A DNA stretch of 64,000 bases, from the NCBI GenBank assembly GCA_037176845.1, contig JAYKXP010000021.1, positions 434,001 through 498,000 on the forward strand, written 5' to 3'. Origin of the DNA: Paramarasmius palmivorus (lineage: Eukaryota > Basidiomycota > Agaricomycetes > Agaricales > Marasmiaceae). Within the stretch, counting starts at the first letter, position 1; the number at the start of each line of letters is the position of its first letter. The translations under genes and the position numbers were made by a program. Positions 46,976-57,166 of this stretch are shown one piece after another. The notes beneath the pieces are model-generated. The model worked only from the letters and a program-made list of their open reading frames with translations. It had not been told where the DNA came from and did no database searches.

Positions 46976-47720
46976 AATGTAAACCACAGATAATGGACAT
47001 GACTTGGTATATCGATAAGCGCGCTTGAAAATGTTGACCAGCATCGACGGTGTCGAATTCTCAAGGAAAAGTCGTTCAAAGGGAAGCTTTTGAAGGAACC
47101 TGGGGAACGTGGTAATGAAAGAGCGAATCAAAGATTGAGTCATTGACATCGCTAGTCTGAGTCACAGTTGAAACATTGATTACGTACTAATCCGCTCTTC
47201 GTTTCATGCCTTCTCAATATCAAAACTCTCGCTATCTACATACCACTGGACATGGATCAGGACGTTCGAGGTCTAGGCTAGGGAATAAAATGTTTGGTGT
47301 GTCAGCAGATTGGTGCTATCTCCGTCACCAGTACACGGAACTGGGTTGGATCTTTCGTAGGTTTCTGAGTTTTACTGTTTTCTTCCCTTTTCATGATCCT
47401 TCCAATAGACCATCAGCCGAGAAATCCCGAATTCAACGAGCATCATAGCTCAGATCTCCCTTCACCAGCAAAATCACCTGATCGTATCGCCCTCCTTCTC
47501 CTCGTCCTTCTCCCGTATCGTTCGTGTTGATCAGAACAAAACCAGCAAATCCGCCATAGAGCTGCGAGCATGTTGAGTTATGGCTATTTTGCATAGTATA
47601 GCTCTGTTATACTCCGTCTCAACCCTATCACTCATTTACAAACCAACACTAGACAACGTCGGAATCGTCCTTGGTCTTAAACCTGAAGATTCAATTTGGA
47701 GTATCGTCTGCGCGTTGCAT
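46976..47720. repeat. Dispersed repeat R1, copy D, with linked-gene fragment
   Basis: The minus strand at 46985-47150 reads SLIRSFITTFPRFLQKLPFE, similar to ITTPEFLQSFLL of the gene at 20 kb, and runs directly into the truncated E2. R1 landmarks CCACTGGACATGGATCAGGA, GAGCTGCGAGCATGTTGAGT and CTCAACCCTATCACTCATTT follow. The R1 part is near-identical to copy E at 54.2 kb. Confidence 0.65.
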
Positions 47721-48399
47721 TCTGGCAAGTTTATTGACTCGGAACCGCCGCTATCGAAGTTCATCCTTGCCTAGTTTTGGGTCGTTGTTGTTGCCCCAGT
47801 CTCCAAGTTCGTGAGCAAAGTTCAGTTACACTGCAGCGCATGTCCACTTTACCGGGATGATATGTCACGCAAGTGTACCAAATGAAAGGAAAGGCACCCG
47901 GGAACTTGGCTGTCGTAGGTGGACTTTCCTTTTCTGGTTTAGAATCATGGCTATGACTTACTCTTTTCTCCAGGTTTGTTAGTATAACAGTATCCTAAAA
48001 TCTGAGCCAAGAGCACTGCGCAGCAACGATACAAGACCCAGGCCGCAAGGCTTGAAAGTACAACTTCAAGTTTTGCGCCACGGTATGCAAATTTTCCTCT
48101 CCTAATCCTGGGCCATAAAGGTGGCTTATCGTCGGTTCTCCAGATTCAAATGTATCTCGGGTACATCTTTGAGGAATACAGTGCATGTGAATCATATGCG
48201 AATGGAATGTACAACGACCAAACACATTCAAGGAACAAGAATCGATATCGTCGTCGTCATGATCAGCTGCTTGGAGGCTTCAGAGCGTAACACTTGGGGA
48301 AAAATCTCGACTTGGACATATTCTAATCATAGTAGGTACTCAAGTGTAGGCGTGCATGGCAAGAGCTAACACTACAGCATGAGCTATGAATTACGCCAC

Positions 48400-48510
48400 G
48401 AGTTTCATTCGTAGGGTTATGTTTATGCCTCTTGCTGCCGCGATTGATGTCGGATTTGGTGGCGGTTCTATGGGCGCAGAAAAGGCATCTTTACGACATG
48501 ACGCTCGACC
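48400..48510 (-). pseudogene. Degenerate C2H2 zinc-finger last exon
   Basis: The minus strand reads RCLFCAHRTATKSDINR followed by KRHKHNPTN, the same pattern as finger 2 of the family. The Tyr/Lys before it is replaced by a stop and the histidine spacing is altered. The other exons are absent. Confidence 0.6.
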
Positions 48511-48856
48511 CTAAAACGCAAGTGCATCAAACGAAAGGAAGGACACCTTTCCACGGGTCGGTGTTGTCGTATACGGACTTTCCTCTTCTGGTTTAGTCGT
48601 GGCTATGACTTACTGATTCCTTGTCTTTTCTCATTAGTATGCTAAAACCTGAGCCAAGAGCGTAGAGCGCTATCTTGCCATACCCGAACGCGGCTCGAGG
48701 GCTGAGATTGTGGTATTCAGCTGTGGGACAGACCCAACGTTGTTGTCAAGACCGAAGCAAAGAATTTGTGCGTGCTTGAATTTACTCTATTCTAAATCAA
48801 TATTCAAGCAATTGAAGCGTTTACAGCAGAAGCTGATCGTACATTACGAGAAAACA

Positions 48857-49619
48857 TTAGAAGTCACTCAACGTGCTCTCGCCGGTCTTTTCATGCTTGT
48901 TCCTGACATGACGCCTCATGTCCGATCTTGTGATTGTGGCCATGGGACACAGATAACATTTGTACGGCTTTATTCCTAGGTGAGAGTTGATATGATCTAA
49001 TCCAAGGTCGTTAAATGGTAATATCAAAAGCCGAAAATGAAATTCACTTTTCAGATTATGATTGGCAGTAAAGGTAGCCGTGCAGGGAAAGAAACCCTTG
49101 CATTGGTACCGTCCCTTCCTTCCTGGCTTCCTACGACTCTCATTTCTAACCCGGACGCGCTCTGACGCTACGATAGGTTTTTTGACAGATGGTAATTCCA
49201 CATCCAGAGTCGGTGGACTCTCAGTGGAAGTTCCAGGAGATGGTTGCTGACTGGTGGTGTCGTAGAAATGAGGTGAGCTTGTAGCTAATTCTTGATCGAA
49301 TGGGATTAGCCCGTTTTCCAATTGATGAGCCTCCTGCCAGTGGCACTCCGTCACAAAGTCGCCACCGTGGCAAAAGGACCGGAAAAGGTCGTCCGGGACG
49401 TAGGTACCTGCGTTTTGAACGTTAGAGCCATTCTAAAGATCAATATCATGGGTAACTACCTTCTGATTGAATGTAGCATGTTTGCGTGCTCCAAGCGTCG
49501 TTGGAAGGTAAAAACGACTCTCTAAAACCATCTTGTGTATTGTCAAGTGATTCTTTTGGGTGAGAGTGTTGATGGCTGACCCATGCAATTGTATTGTACT
49601 GGCAGGGATCAAACTGCAT
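48857..49619 (-). CDS. Two-finger C2H2 zinc-finger protein, family copy 5
   Basis: Exon 1 starts MQFDPCQYNTIAWVSHQHSH and ends NDAWSTQTCYIQSEG. An intron GTAGTTACCC...ACGCAG joins TYVPDDLFRSFCHGGDFVTE. The main exon carries PIVASERVRVRNESRRKPGR and finger 1 YQCKGFFPCTATFTANHNLK. The last intron (GTGAATTT...GATTAG) happens to be open in frame, so an unspliced message would also translate. Finger 2 is YKCYLCPMATITRSDMRRHV with RNKH, followed by EKTGESTLSDF. The copy appears intact, with a complete C2H2 pair, and is among the best candidates for a working family member. Confidence 0.83.
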
Positions 49620-50314
49620 ATTGTTGTGATGACCTTGGACAGAGAGGATAGGTCTACGGTCTGGATAGATAAAAAAGAACTCTGGCTGGGGGGTTATTGG
49701 GTGTTCAATTCTGTGGCCTGGAAAAGCACACAACTTGAGCCTTTTTGAAAGTCCTCAATGAAATGTGCTGTACCGGCAGGTGAGTCAAATCTCACTTAGA
49801 CTATCATCTCCAGCGCTGTCGGACGGGATGTCTATCATATGATCCGAATCAACTTATATACATGATCAGCGTCCAGCCCTTAGTTTTTCATCGTAGCCCG
49901 GGTCATTACGGTCCTCATTTCTGTTATGAACAGTTCGGATGACTGTCTCTGGATTTGTTGGTAAGGAAGCCAATGGCACTGGATGACACCCATGGATAAG
50001 TAGTCTATATATCTATCTATCTATTCCCGTTCAGTCTTAGTTTCTTAGTAACTTTTTGATGATGGCCTCGGAGCGGAGAAGGGATGACGGCAACGAAAGG
50101 TAGTACTAGTAGCCTCGCAGTCCTGCCTTCCGAGTCTTTCCTCACGAAAATTCAAAACTATCCCCGGACCGCGAACGTTCGCGGCTAGGAGCCTACTGCG
50201 CACGTTCGGATCAGGCATTGAAGCTGTAATCGTTTCTCCGAGTCGCCATTTTCACTACCCCGGAGTCCGTTTGACTCGCCATCTTGTAGGTTTAACGTTT
50301 AACTACCACTACGC
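49620..50314. other. Intergenic upstream flank of zinc-finger copy 5
   Basis: It includes a short TATC-type microsatellite (about 50007-50025). A block at 49880-49960 is similar to 45795-45885 and 58470-58550, showing that the zinc-finger upstream flank and the E2 3' flank are the same duplicated unit. Confidence 0.5.
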
Positions 50315-50530
50315 TCAGGCATCATTTAACGTTCGCCATAACTCACTCATGAGAGGATTCTCAATTAATGCACTCAAATATTGGTCATTATGCATCATGA
50401 ATGAGCAAAAGAGGGCGGTTTCGATCCTTAAAACATTCAATACCACTGGGTTCGAACTTGAAGTAGATCTCTTCGGCAGTTCTTCAAGTCGCGACTCGCA
50501 AATGTATTTCTGGAAGTCTGCCTTCAAACT
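50315..50530 (-). pseudogene. Fragment of an unidentified gene, inverted relative to 52545-52830
   Basis: The minus-strand frame contains QKYICESRLEELPKRS and HNDQYLSALIENPLMSELWR. The same words (QKYICEQRL, HDQYLSA, SELWRT) occur on the plus strand about 2.2 kb away. The fragment is cut next to the transposon's left target duplication. Function unknown. Confidence 0.6.
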
Positions 50531-50532
50531 AT

Positions 50533-50540
50533 GAAAAATG
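50533..50540. repeat. Left 8-bp target-site duplication
   Basis: GAAAAATG directly precedes the left end of the hAT-like element and is repeated after its right end at 52143-52150. Confidence 0.8.
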
Positions 50541-52142
50541 GGGCCTACACGTTTTTGAGTAACACTTAAGTAACGTTACTCAAGAGACTCGGTGTTACTC
50601 AACCGTTACTTAACTGTTACTTGAACGCCACTTTGTGTATCTCAAGACCGTATTCTAAACTCTGCGAAGTCTTCTCTTACTTGATCATGAATGGACATCC
50701 AATACCACATCTAACCCAGTTTGAAAACAGTCCTCCTACACTGCGTCTCGACGTCCTCACGGCACATTCAAACGAATTTCCCACGCCCCATTCCAAGAGT
50801 GAACTTCCCTCAAACAATTTACTATGACAATTGGATGTCGGTTATAGCGTTATGCTCCCCAAAATGCTCTGGAAGAAAGTATCCGATACCACTGGATGTT
50901 ATTTATCGCAGCGTTGCTGATCAAGAGGGGCATGTGCAGTGCTAAAACTTCCCTATGCGGTCACTTGCCACTCGTGCTCGAATGCAATCCCGATCTGTAG
51001 TACTAGTATACCGTGTATAATCACTGAATGCTCTTACTTGAGATGATTGTTTTAGCCTTAAAGATGCGGCGTGTGGCCAGAACCACTTGGTTAGGGTTCC
51101 CGCGGTCAAGATCACTCAAAGCCTTTGATTTGGAAGTCATGAATGGTACTCGACTGTGATTTAAGTCTGTTGGAAGTTACTTAAGTGTTACTCGAGTGAT
51201 GCTTTAATATGATACATGTTACTTATACGTTACTCGAATCCGCTGAACGTTACTTAAGTGTTACTCAAATTCGTTGAACGTTACTCAAGTGTTACTCAGG
51301 TGTTACTTAAATGTTACTCGAGACTGCGGGACGTTACTTAGCTACTATAGAAGGTTACTTGAGCACTACTTTAGTGGTACTCAAGTATTGCTCAAGAGCT
51401 AATACGATGGTCTAGGTCATCTATCCCCGTATTGATGGTGTCTTGTTGTAGGACGGGCTACAGGGTCGAGGCCGCGGTTTGGGTAAAGATTCTCCTCTTT
51501 ATGCGTGTTTTCCCCTTTCATTTCAAGTCTATTGTGATGCAGTCTAATTATGGTTGAGTGAAAATATCTTTCATCAGCATAATGCAGCATACCATGAGCT
51601 CTTCCTAGTGTCCCTCGGTATCGAAGTAGCTGTATGAGCTTACTGTATGAGAATTTAAATTTTTGATAGATCCCGACATACAGACCCCATTGCCAATAAC
51701 CTACATTTTCTGCCTCCTTCGACGTGTTGAAAGGATTGTTTTCGAGGGTCCCTAAGGACTCGCGATCGACATTGGGTGAGGGACTCAGGGAGGGACTTTC
51801 ATCGATCGATTCCCATTACACCCTGTAGAGTCTAGAAGACATTCCGTCGCAGGTGCAATGTAGTTGTTATCAAGGAATGAGGCAAGCCGATGTGGCAATG
51901 GGGTAGTAATACATTGATAGCAACTCCGGATTTTCGCGACTAGTGTCGCTGACGATCACCAGGCATATTAAGCCGTCAACGCCAATGACAAGGAAAAAAG
52001 ACGCTCTCAAGAGTGTCTTCATGCATCTCAAGTCTTTGGAAATAGGTTGGTGAATTTACAGCTGTTGCCAGACGTTACTCAACCGTTACTCAATGTTACT
52101 CAAATTTAGTCAAGTAAGGTTACTCAAAAATGTCGTGGCCCT
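50541..52142. mobile_element. Non-autonomous hAT-like DNA transposon (1.6 kb)
   Basis: The left end GGGCCTACACGTTTTTGAGT and the reverse complement of the right end AGGGCCACGACATTTTTGAG form a short imperfect terminal inverted repeat that continues into AAC. Both ends are packed with subterminal GTTACTCAA/GTTACTTAA motifs (50555-50625, 51170-51395, 52070-52130), as is usual for hAT elements. An 8-bp direct duplication, GAAAAATG, flanks it. No transposase domain is visible in any frame, so it would depend on an element elsewhere. It sits between two inverted fragments of one unidentified gene. Confidence 0.85.
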
Positions 52143-52150
52143 GAAAAATG
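52143..52150. repeat. Right 8-bp target-site duplication
   Basis: GAAAAATG, identical to 50533-50540. Confidence 0.8.
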
Positions 52151-52544
52151 GCAGTTCCAATGCTTGGTTCCTTCAAGTCGCCTTCAGTTGTCACGGTTAT
52201 CTTATGTATCACAATTTCTGTATTCTCTGCCGCCGGATCCCTCGAGGTTGAACATCGTCACGGAGACTTGATGCTGGTCAACGTCATATGATGTACAAGT
52301 GCCGTCATGTCTGTGGTTTACTTTCGGTATACATTCAAACTTGAAGGACAACAGGGGAAGATGTTGTAGTGGAACTAGGACTCGGAAGAACACGGATGGA
52401 AGCGCCTCGTTTTGGGTGCGTTCACCTTCTGTCTTTTATGGTGCGGCGGAAGGGCCAACGCATGAAGGCTTGACTTCACACGAGGCACGTAGATTCCATC
52501 CGAACGGTGAGATTCCGACCATCCAGAATCGATCATAGCAAGAC

Positions 52545-52830
52545 AGACTCGGACCGCCAGAAATACATTTGCGAGCAGCGACTTGACGAACATTGCCGAA
52601 GGACCCAGTGATATTGAAGGCTTTAAGAATCGAAACCTCACTCATGACCAGTATTTGAGCGCAGTAGTTGGGAATCTTCTCACGAGTGAGCTATGGCGAA
52701 CGAAGGATGCCGGCATGATAGTTGAAAGACAAGATGGTGAGTCACATTGTATGTCACAGAGAAGTAACGCTCTCGAAGCGGATATTTTTCGGAACCCATC
52801 GGTCCCAGTTGGTCACCGGACGTGCAAGTG
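52545..52830 (+). pseudogene. Degenerate copy of the unidentified gene at 50.3 kb, opposite orientation
   Basis: Plus-strand sequence keeps CAGAAATACATTTGCGAG, then a broken stretch, then HDQYLSAVVGNLLTSELWRT and IVERQDGESHCMS, ending FRNPSVPVGHRTCK. Stops interrupt the first half. Just upstream (52363-52395) is a short plus-strand piece like the E2 exon that encodes VVELG.TR. Confidence 0.6.
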
Positions 52831-53143
52831 AAGCTGGTGTGAAGAAAAAAGAAACAGAAGAGTTACAGTATCGTGCCCTGAAGCGTTCCCCTGCAAATAG
52901 ACAGGATTCACGAACCTTCATCGCTTTCACCGCCAATATCTTGTTGGTTCCACCTACTCTATATTGAGGCAAGTCCGATCTAAACGGCATAGACTCCATA
53001 CGTTCGCTTTAGCCTCGCGTTGAAACCTAAAAATATACTGTAAATCGTACAGCCTCCCGACGAATCGGAAAGATCGCGTCAACATGAGGCACGTAGATCA
53101 TGTTTCCATCCAGAACGGCGAGATTTCATCTAACTTATACACG

Positions 53144-54040
53144 CTAAACAGCTCCCCCAATCAACACCTCCGGCTTCTCGACATAACTCCTCCAACACTC
53201 TACAAACGCCGCCAACTCCGCTCCTTCCACAACTCTATGATCCGCACTCCAACTAATTCCCATCTTTAGTCTCCTCTCCCCTTCTCCTTCTTCGACATCC
53301 CAAACCCATCTCCCCCTTCCTAGCGCAACGATCCCCACTCCACCTCCTTCCACCAACACCGGACTTGCGTATTCACCCTTACCAATCGCACCGACGTTGC
53401 TCACAGTCAACGTTCCTCCCTTCTTCGGTATCTCCTTGGGTGTTAACCCACACGGCGTCTGTCGGCCCAGGTACGACAGATGTTTAAGCTGCGCTGCGAT
53501 ACCGTACATCGATTGAGTGTTGGCGCTTTGGATGGTTGGGGTGTATAGACCGCTTGGTGTGGAGAGTGCGATTGCGATGTCGGCTTGGGGGCGGACTGTT
53601 AATGTTGGTTTGCCCGTCGTCCCAGGCGTGATAGATGACCGGAAAAGAGGCCATTCCATCATTGCTTTGCTGAGTGTCTTCAATAAGAATGGCAGGTACG
53701 TCAGTTTATTGAACTGACTGGTTTCTGGGACGTCGATAGTCGGTGCTGGGAACACCGACGAAGGGTTGACCATCATTGGTTTCTGCTGTTCCTGCGACGA
53801 TGGGAGGTAATAAGGAGGAATGGAAGTGTTGAGTGTAGGTAACATCCCACGTATATTGAATGAAGTCGGGTACGGAGTATCTGCTAAGTGCTCATGCGTT
53901 AAGTAGCCTTTGCGCCGCACTATGAAAAACAGAAAGAAACGCACCGCAAGTGAGTCACCTCCAAGCTCATTTCCACATTCCGAACCGGTACCGTGTTCTT
54001 CCTAGTTCCACTACAACTTCTTTCCCTGTTGCCCCTTGAA
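53144..54040 (-). pseudogene. Branched-chain E2 3'-half pseudogene, copy 2 (catalytic domain still open)
   Basis: From RGMLPTLNTSIPPYYLPSSQ to PEVLIGGAV the frame is open for over 240 codons and closely follows the intact E2 C-terminal domain, including SADHRVVEGAEL. Upstream, the exon-2 remnant GKEVVVELGRTRYRFGMWK is followed by a stop where the intact gene reads AMQKSLEVPHFG. The lipoyl and E3-binding domains are absent. Truncation occurs at the same point as in copy 1 and joins the same foreign sequence, so both derive from one broken ancestor. It could make a catalytic fragment only if a new promoter and start are used. Confidence 0.85.
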
Positions 54041-54560
54041 TGTAAACCACAGATAATGGACATGACTTGGTATATCGATAAGCGCGCTTGAACATGTCGA
54101 CCTGTATCAAGCCACCGTGACGGTGTCGAATTTTCATGGAAAAGTCATTCAAGGGTAAGCTTATGAAGGAACCTGGGGAACGTGGTGATGAAAGAGCAAA
54201 TCAGAGATTGACATCGTTGATCTAAGTCTGAGTCACAGTCGAAACATTGATTACGTATTAATCCGCTCTTCGTTCACGCCTTCTCAACATCAAAACTCTC
54301 GCTATCTACCACTGGACATGGATCAGGTCATTCTAGGCTAGAGAATGAAATTTTTGGTGTGTTAGCAGAGTGGTGCTATCTCCTTCACTAGTACACGGAA
54401 CTGGGATTGGATCTTTCGTAGGTTTCTGAGTTTTACTGTTCTCTTTCCTTTTCATGATCGTTCCAATAGACCATCAGCCGAGAAATCCCGAATTCAACGA
54501 GCATCATAGCTCAGATCTCCCAGCAAAATCACCTGATTGTATCGCCTTCGTCCTTCTCCA
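54041..54560. repeat. Dispersed repeat R1, copy E, with linked-gene fragment
   Basis: Very similar to copy D: CCACTGGACATGGATCAGG, GGTGCTATCTCC, GGATCTTTCGTAGGTTTCTG and TCAACGAGCATCATAGCTCA. It is truncated earlier on the right than copy D. The left part carries the same fused linked-gene segment, including KRAYRYTKSCPLSVVYI. Confidence 0.65.
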
Positions 54561-55019
54561 GTATCGTTCTGGACACCCGAGACCTGGACACAACGAGGTT
54601 TTATAACAAGGTAGGTACAAGTACTGGGCAAAATAAGACTAATGAAGGTAAAATAACAAGCTTGCTTATATAGTGGTAGTCCAGGTAAACAGGTAATGGG
54701 ATCTGGAGATGGTAAGGAACACATGAATGTTGGGATGTAGGCGTGGGCGTTACACTGGGACTTGGATCTTCTTGTCGTATGCGGACTTTCCTCTTCTGGT
54801 GTACCCGAACCATACACTGACGGAATAGAGGCAAACACGCTTGTCGCAGCCCCAGGGCCTAGATTATGGTATTAAGCTGTGGGACAGATTCAACGTTGTT
54901 GTCGAGACTGTTGTATATAGTCGCAAAGAATTTGTGCGTGCTTGAATTTACTCCATTCTAAATCAATATTCAAGCATAAGCGTTTACAGCAGAAGCTGAT
55001 CGTACATTACAAGAAAACA

Positions 55020-55826
55020 TTAGACGTCGCTCAACGTGCTCTCGCCAATCTTACCATGCTTGTTCTTGACATGACGCTTCATGTCCGATTTTGTGATTGT
55101 CGCCATAGGACACAAACGACATTTGTATGGCTTCCTTCCTAGATGAGAGTTAATATGATCTGATTGGAGGTCGTCAAATGGTACTATCAAATGCTGAAAA
55201 TTAAATTCACTTTTCAGATTATGATTGGTTGTAAAGGTAGCCGTGCATGGAGAGAAACCCTTGCATGGGTACCGTCCCTTCCTTCCTGGCTTCCTGCGAC
55301 TCTCATTTGTAACCCGGACGCGCTCTGATGCTACGATGGGTTTCTTGATACCAGTGGACGGGAATTCCATATCAAGAGTCTCCGAAATCAGTTGTGACTT
55401 TGTGGAAGTTTCAGAAGATGCGATATCGCCGTTTGTTGGAATAGGCTGCGGACTGGTGGTGTCATAGAACGGAAGTGAGCTTGTAGCTAACTTCTCATCA
55501 AATGTGATCATCCTATTTTCAAACTGATGACCATCATGATGCTGGCGCCCCGCCACAAAGTCGCCACCGTGGCAAAAGGACCGGAAAATGTCGTCCGGGA
55601 TGTAGGTACCTGCAGTTTGAATGTTAGGGTCGTTCTAAAGATAGATATTAGGTGTGGCTACCTTCGGATTGGATGTAGCATGTTTGCGTACTCCAAGCGT
55701 TGTTGAAAGGTGAAGCCGAGTCTTCGAAACCACCTTCAAGTGCATTGCTAAGTGTTTTTTTTTTGCTTGAGAACGTTGATGGCTGAACAATGAAATTGTA
55801 GCGTACTGGCAAGGACTGGTCTGCAT
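55020..55826 (-). CDS. Two-finger C2H2 zinc-finger protein, family copy 6 (exon 1 frameshifted)
   Basis: The main and last exons are open: QHHDGHQFENRMITFDEKLA, PIVASERVRVTNESRRKPGR, finger 1 YPCKGFSPCTATFTTNHNLK, HINSH and finger 2 YKCRLCPMATITKSDMKRHV with KNKH, ending GESTLSDV. Exon 1 starts MQTSPCQYATISLFSHQRSQ but changes frame at a plus-strand T run (about 55757-55766) before the family's NNAWSTQTCYIQSEG. If the run length is correct, the full-length form is lost and translation would need to begin in the main exon (55556). The last intron is again open in frame. Confidence 0.75.
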
Positions 55827-56122
55827 ATTGCTGGTTGTAAGTTGTAATGACCTTGGATGGAGAGGATAGGTCTGGATAGATAAAAGGAACTTTGGGGGGC
55901 TGTTGGGTGTCGAATTCTGTAGTCCAGAAGTACACGCCGGCCCTTTTAAATGTGTTTAACAGTCTGCTGTACTCAAAAATGAAGGGATTCTTCAGTGGGC
56001 GCTTAACATAACTCCAGCTGAACTGACTCGATTACAGGCTGTCTCCGTTTCGCACTCCGCTTGGCCTCTGCCTCTCGCCCTGGGTCACCCGCTTTCGTTC
56101 GGTGGGCTTGCGGCTCGTTTCG
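55827..56122. other. Upstream flank of zinc-finger copy 6
   Basis: Contains the conserved GGCCCTTTT...TCTGCTGTACTCAA block found upstream of other copies. No gene. Confidence 0.45.
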
Positions 56123-57166
56123 GCTCACTGTGGGCGCGTCGACGGTTGCCATTCAACCGCCTAACAGTTGATTTTCCAATTTCAACCGAAAATCGTATGA
56201 AAGTGTCATGGAAATTTGAGCGGAACCAAGCACTCGCTGGTTGATGGAAGATCAACCGATTCTTCCACTTTTGGGATCGGATTTACTCATAATCACGCCA
56301 TTTTCTTTGATTGTACATGTTTACCCTCGAAATGAACTTTGAAAAGACTCCAGTCTAGCTGTCCGTCTACTCCCGAGCGCCCTCAGCTCTGCTTGCCGTC
56401 CGTCATCAAAGCTTCAACACTGTCTGATTCTTCAGTTTTCTCCTGCCTGAGATCTGTACTAGAACTACCGGACTCGTCTACTCAACCTCAATACATGGTA
56501 TCAAGCTTATAGCGTCACCTGGACTGGCTTTCTGCAACTGGACTCTATGCTCTTGGTCTACTAGGGTATCCTCAAGGCCTGCAAATTGTCGCGTACGGAG
56601 GCTGAAACTACATTCGAACGTTTGAACGATGGCGTTGGGATGGCTAGGGCATCTAGGTGAGTAAATTTACATCTTTCTGCACTACACCATTTTCACGGCA
56701 CTCGTTTAGATTTTCGAGGTATCCATACACCAGCTCCGACGTAGCATTCACGTACTCAGTCATCCAAGCTCTCCCCGTTACATTCCTTGTCCCATCAACA
56801 CGAGACCCCAACCTCTCCCCACTGTGACTCCCTTACTTATACCGAACGTAGAGACTCAATGTACCTGTAGTTTAATAAATACATGACACTGATATTCTTC
56901 ACTAGTTCTGTGTGATATACAAGATTATGAGGGTAGACACGAAAACCTAGGCCTATTTCGTCGTGAGGGTCCGAAGCCGCCCAAAATTTCCGTAGGTTGA
57001 ATTTGGACCTTGTTGGTTGCCATTCAACCTATGAAGAAATCCCGAGAAAATAAAAGGAATCAACCTAAAGATAGGTTGCCTTTCAACCAAATTTCCACTG
57101 AACATCAACCACCCATGGGTTGAACCTGTCGGTTGAAAATCAACCGTTGACGCGATCACAGTGGCT
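56123..57166. mobile_element. Non-autonomous CACTA-like DNA transposon (1.04 kb)
   Basis: The left end (56126) CACTGTGGGCGCGTCGACGG and the reverse complement of the right end (57163) CACTGTGATCGCGTCAACGG agree at nearly every base, and both continue into GTTG..(A/T)TTCAACCG. The flanking trinucleotide GCT is present on both sides (56123-56125, 57164-57166) as a 3-bp target duplication. Inside the ends are further GGTTG...CAACC palindromes (GGTTGCCATTCAACC, GGTTGCCTTTCAACC, GGTTGAAAATCAACC). No transposase coding was seen. CACTG termini with a 3-bp duplication point to the CACTA/EnSpm group, though a fungal-specific superfamily is possible. Confidence 0.8.

Noticed and set aside
49999..50030. 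TATC microsatellite as a CRISPR-like or telomeric repeat
   Set aside because: Too short, no spacers and not a telomere motif; an ordinary simple repeat.
50541..52142. Small open frames within the hAT-like element as a transposase
   Set aside because: None exceeds about 75 codons and none shows hAT transposase motifs.
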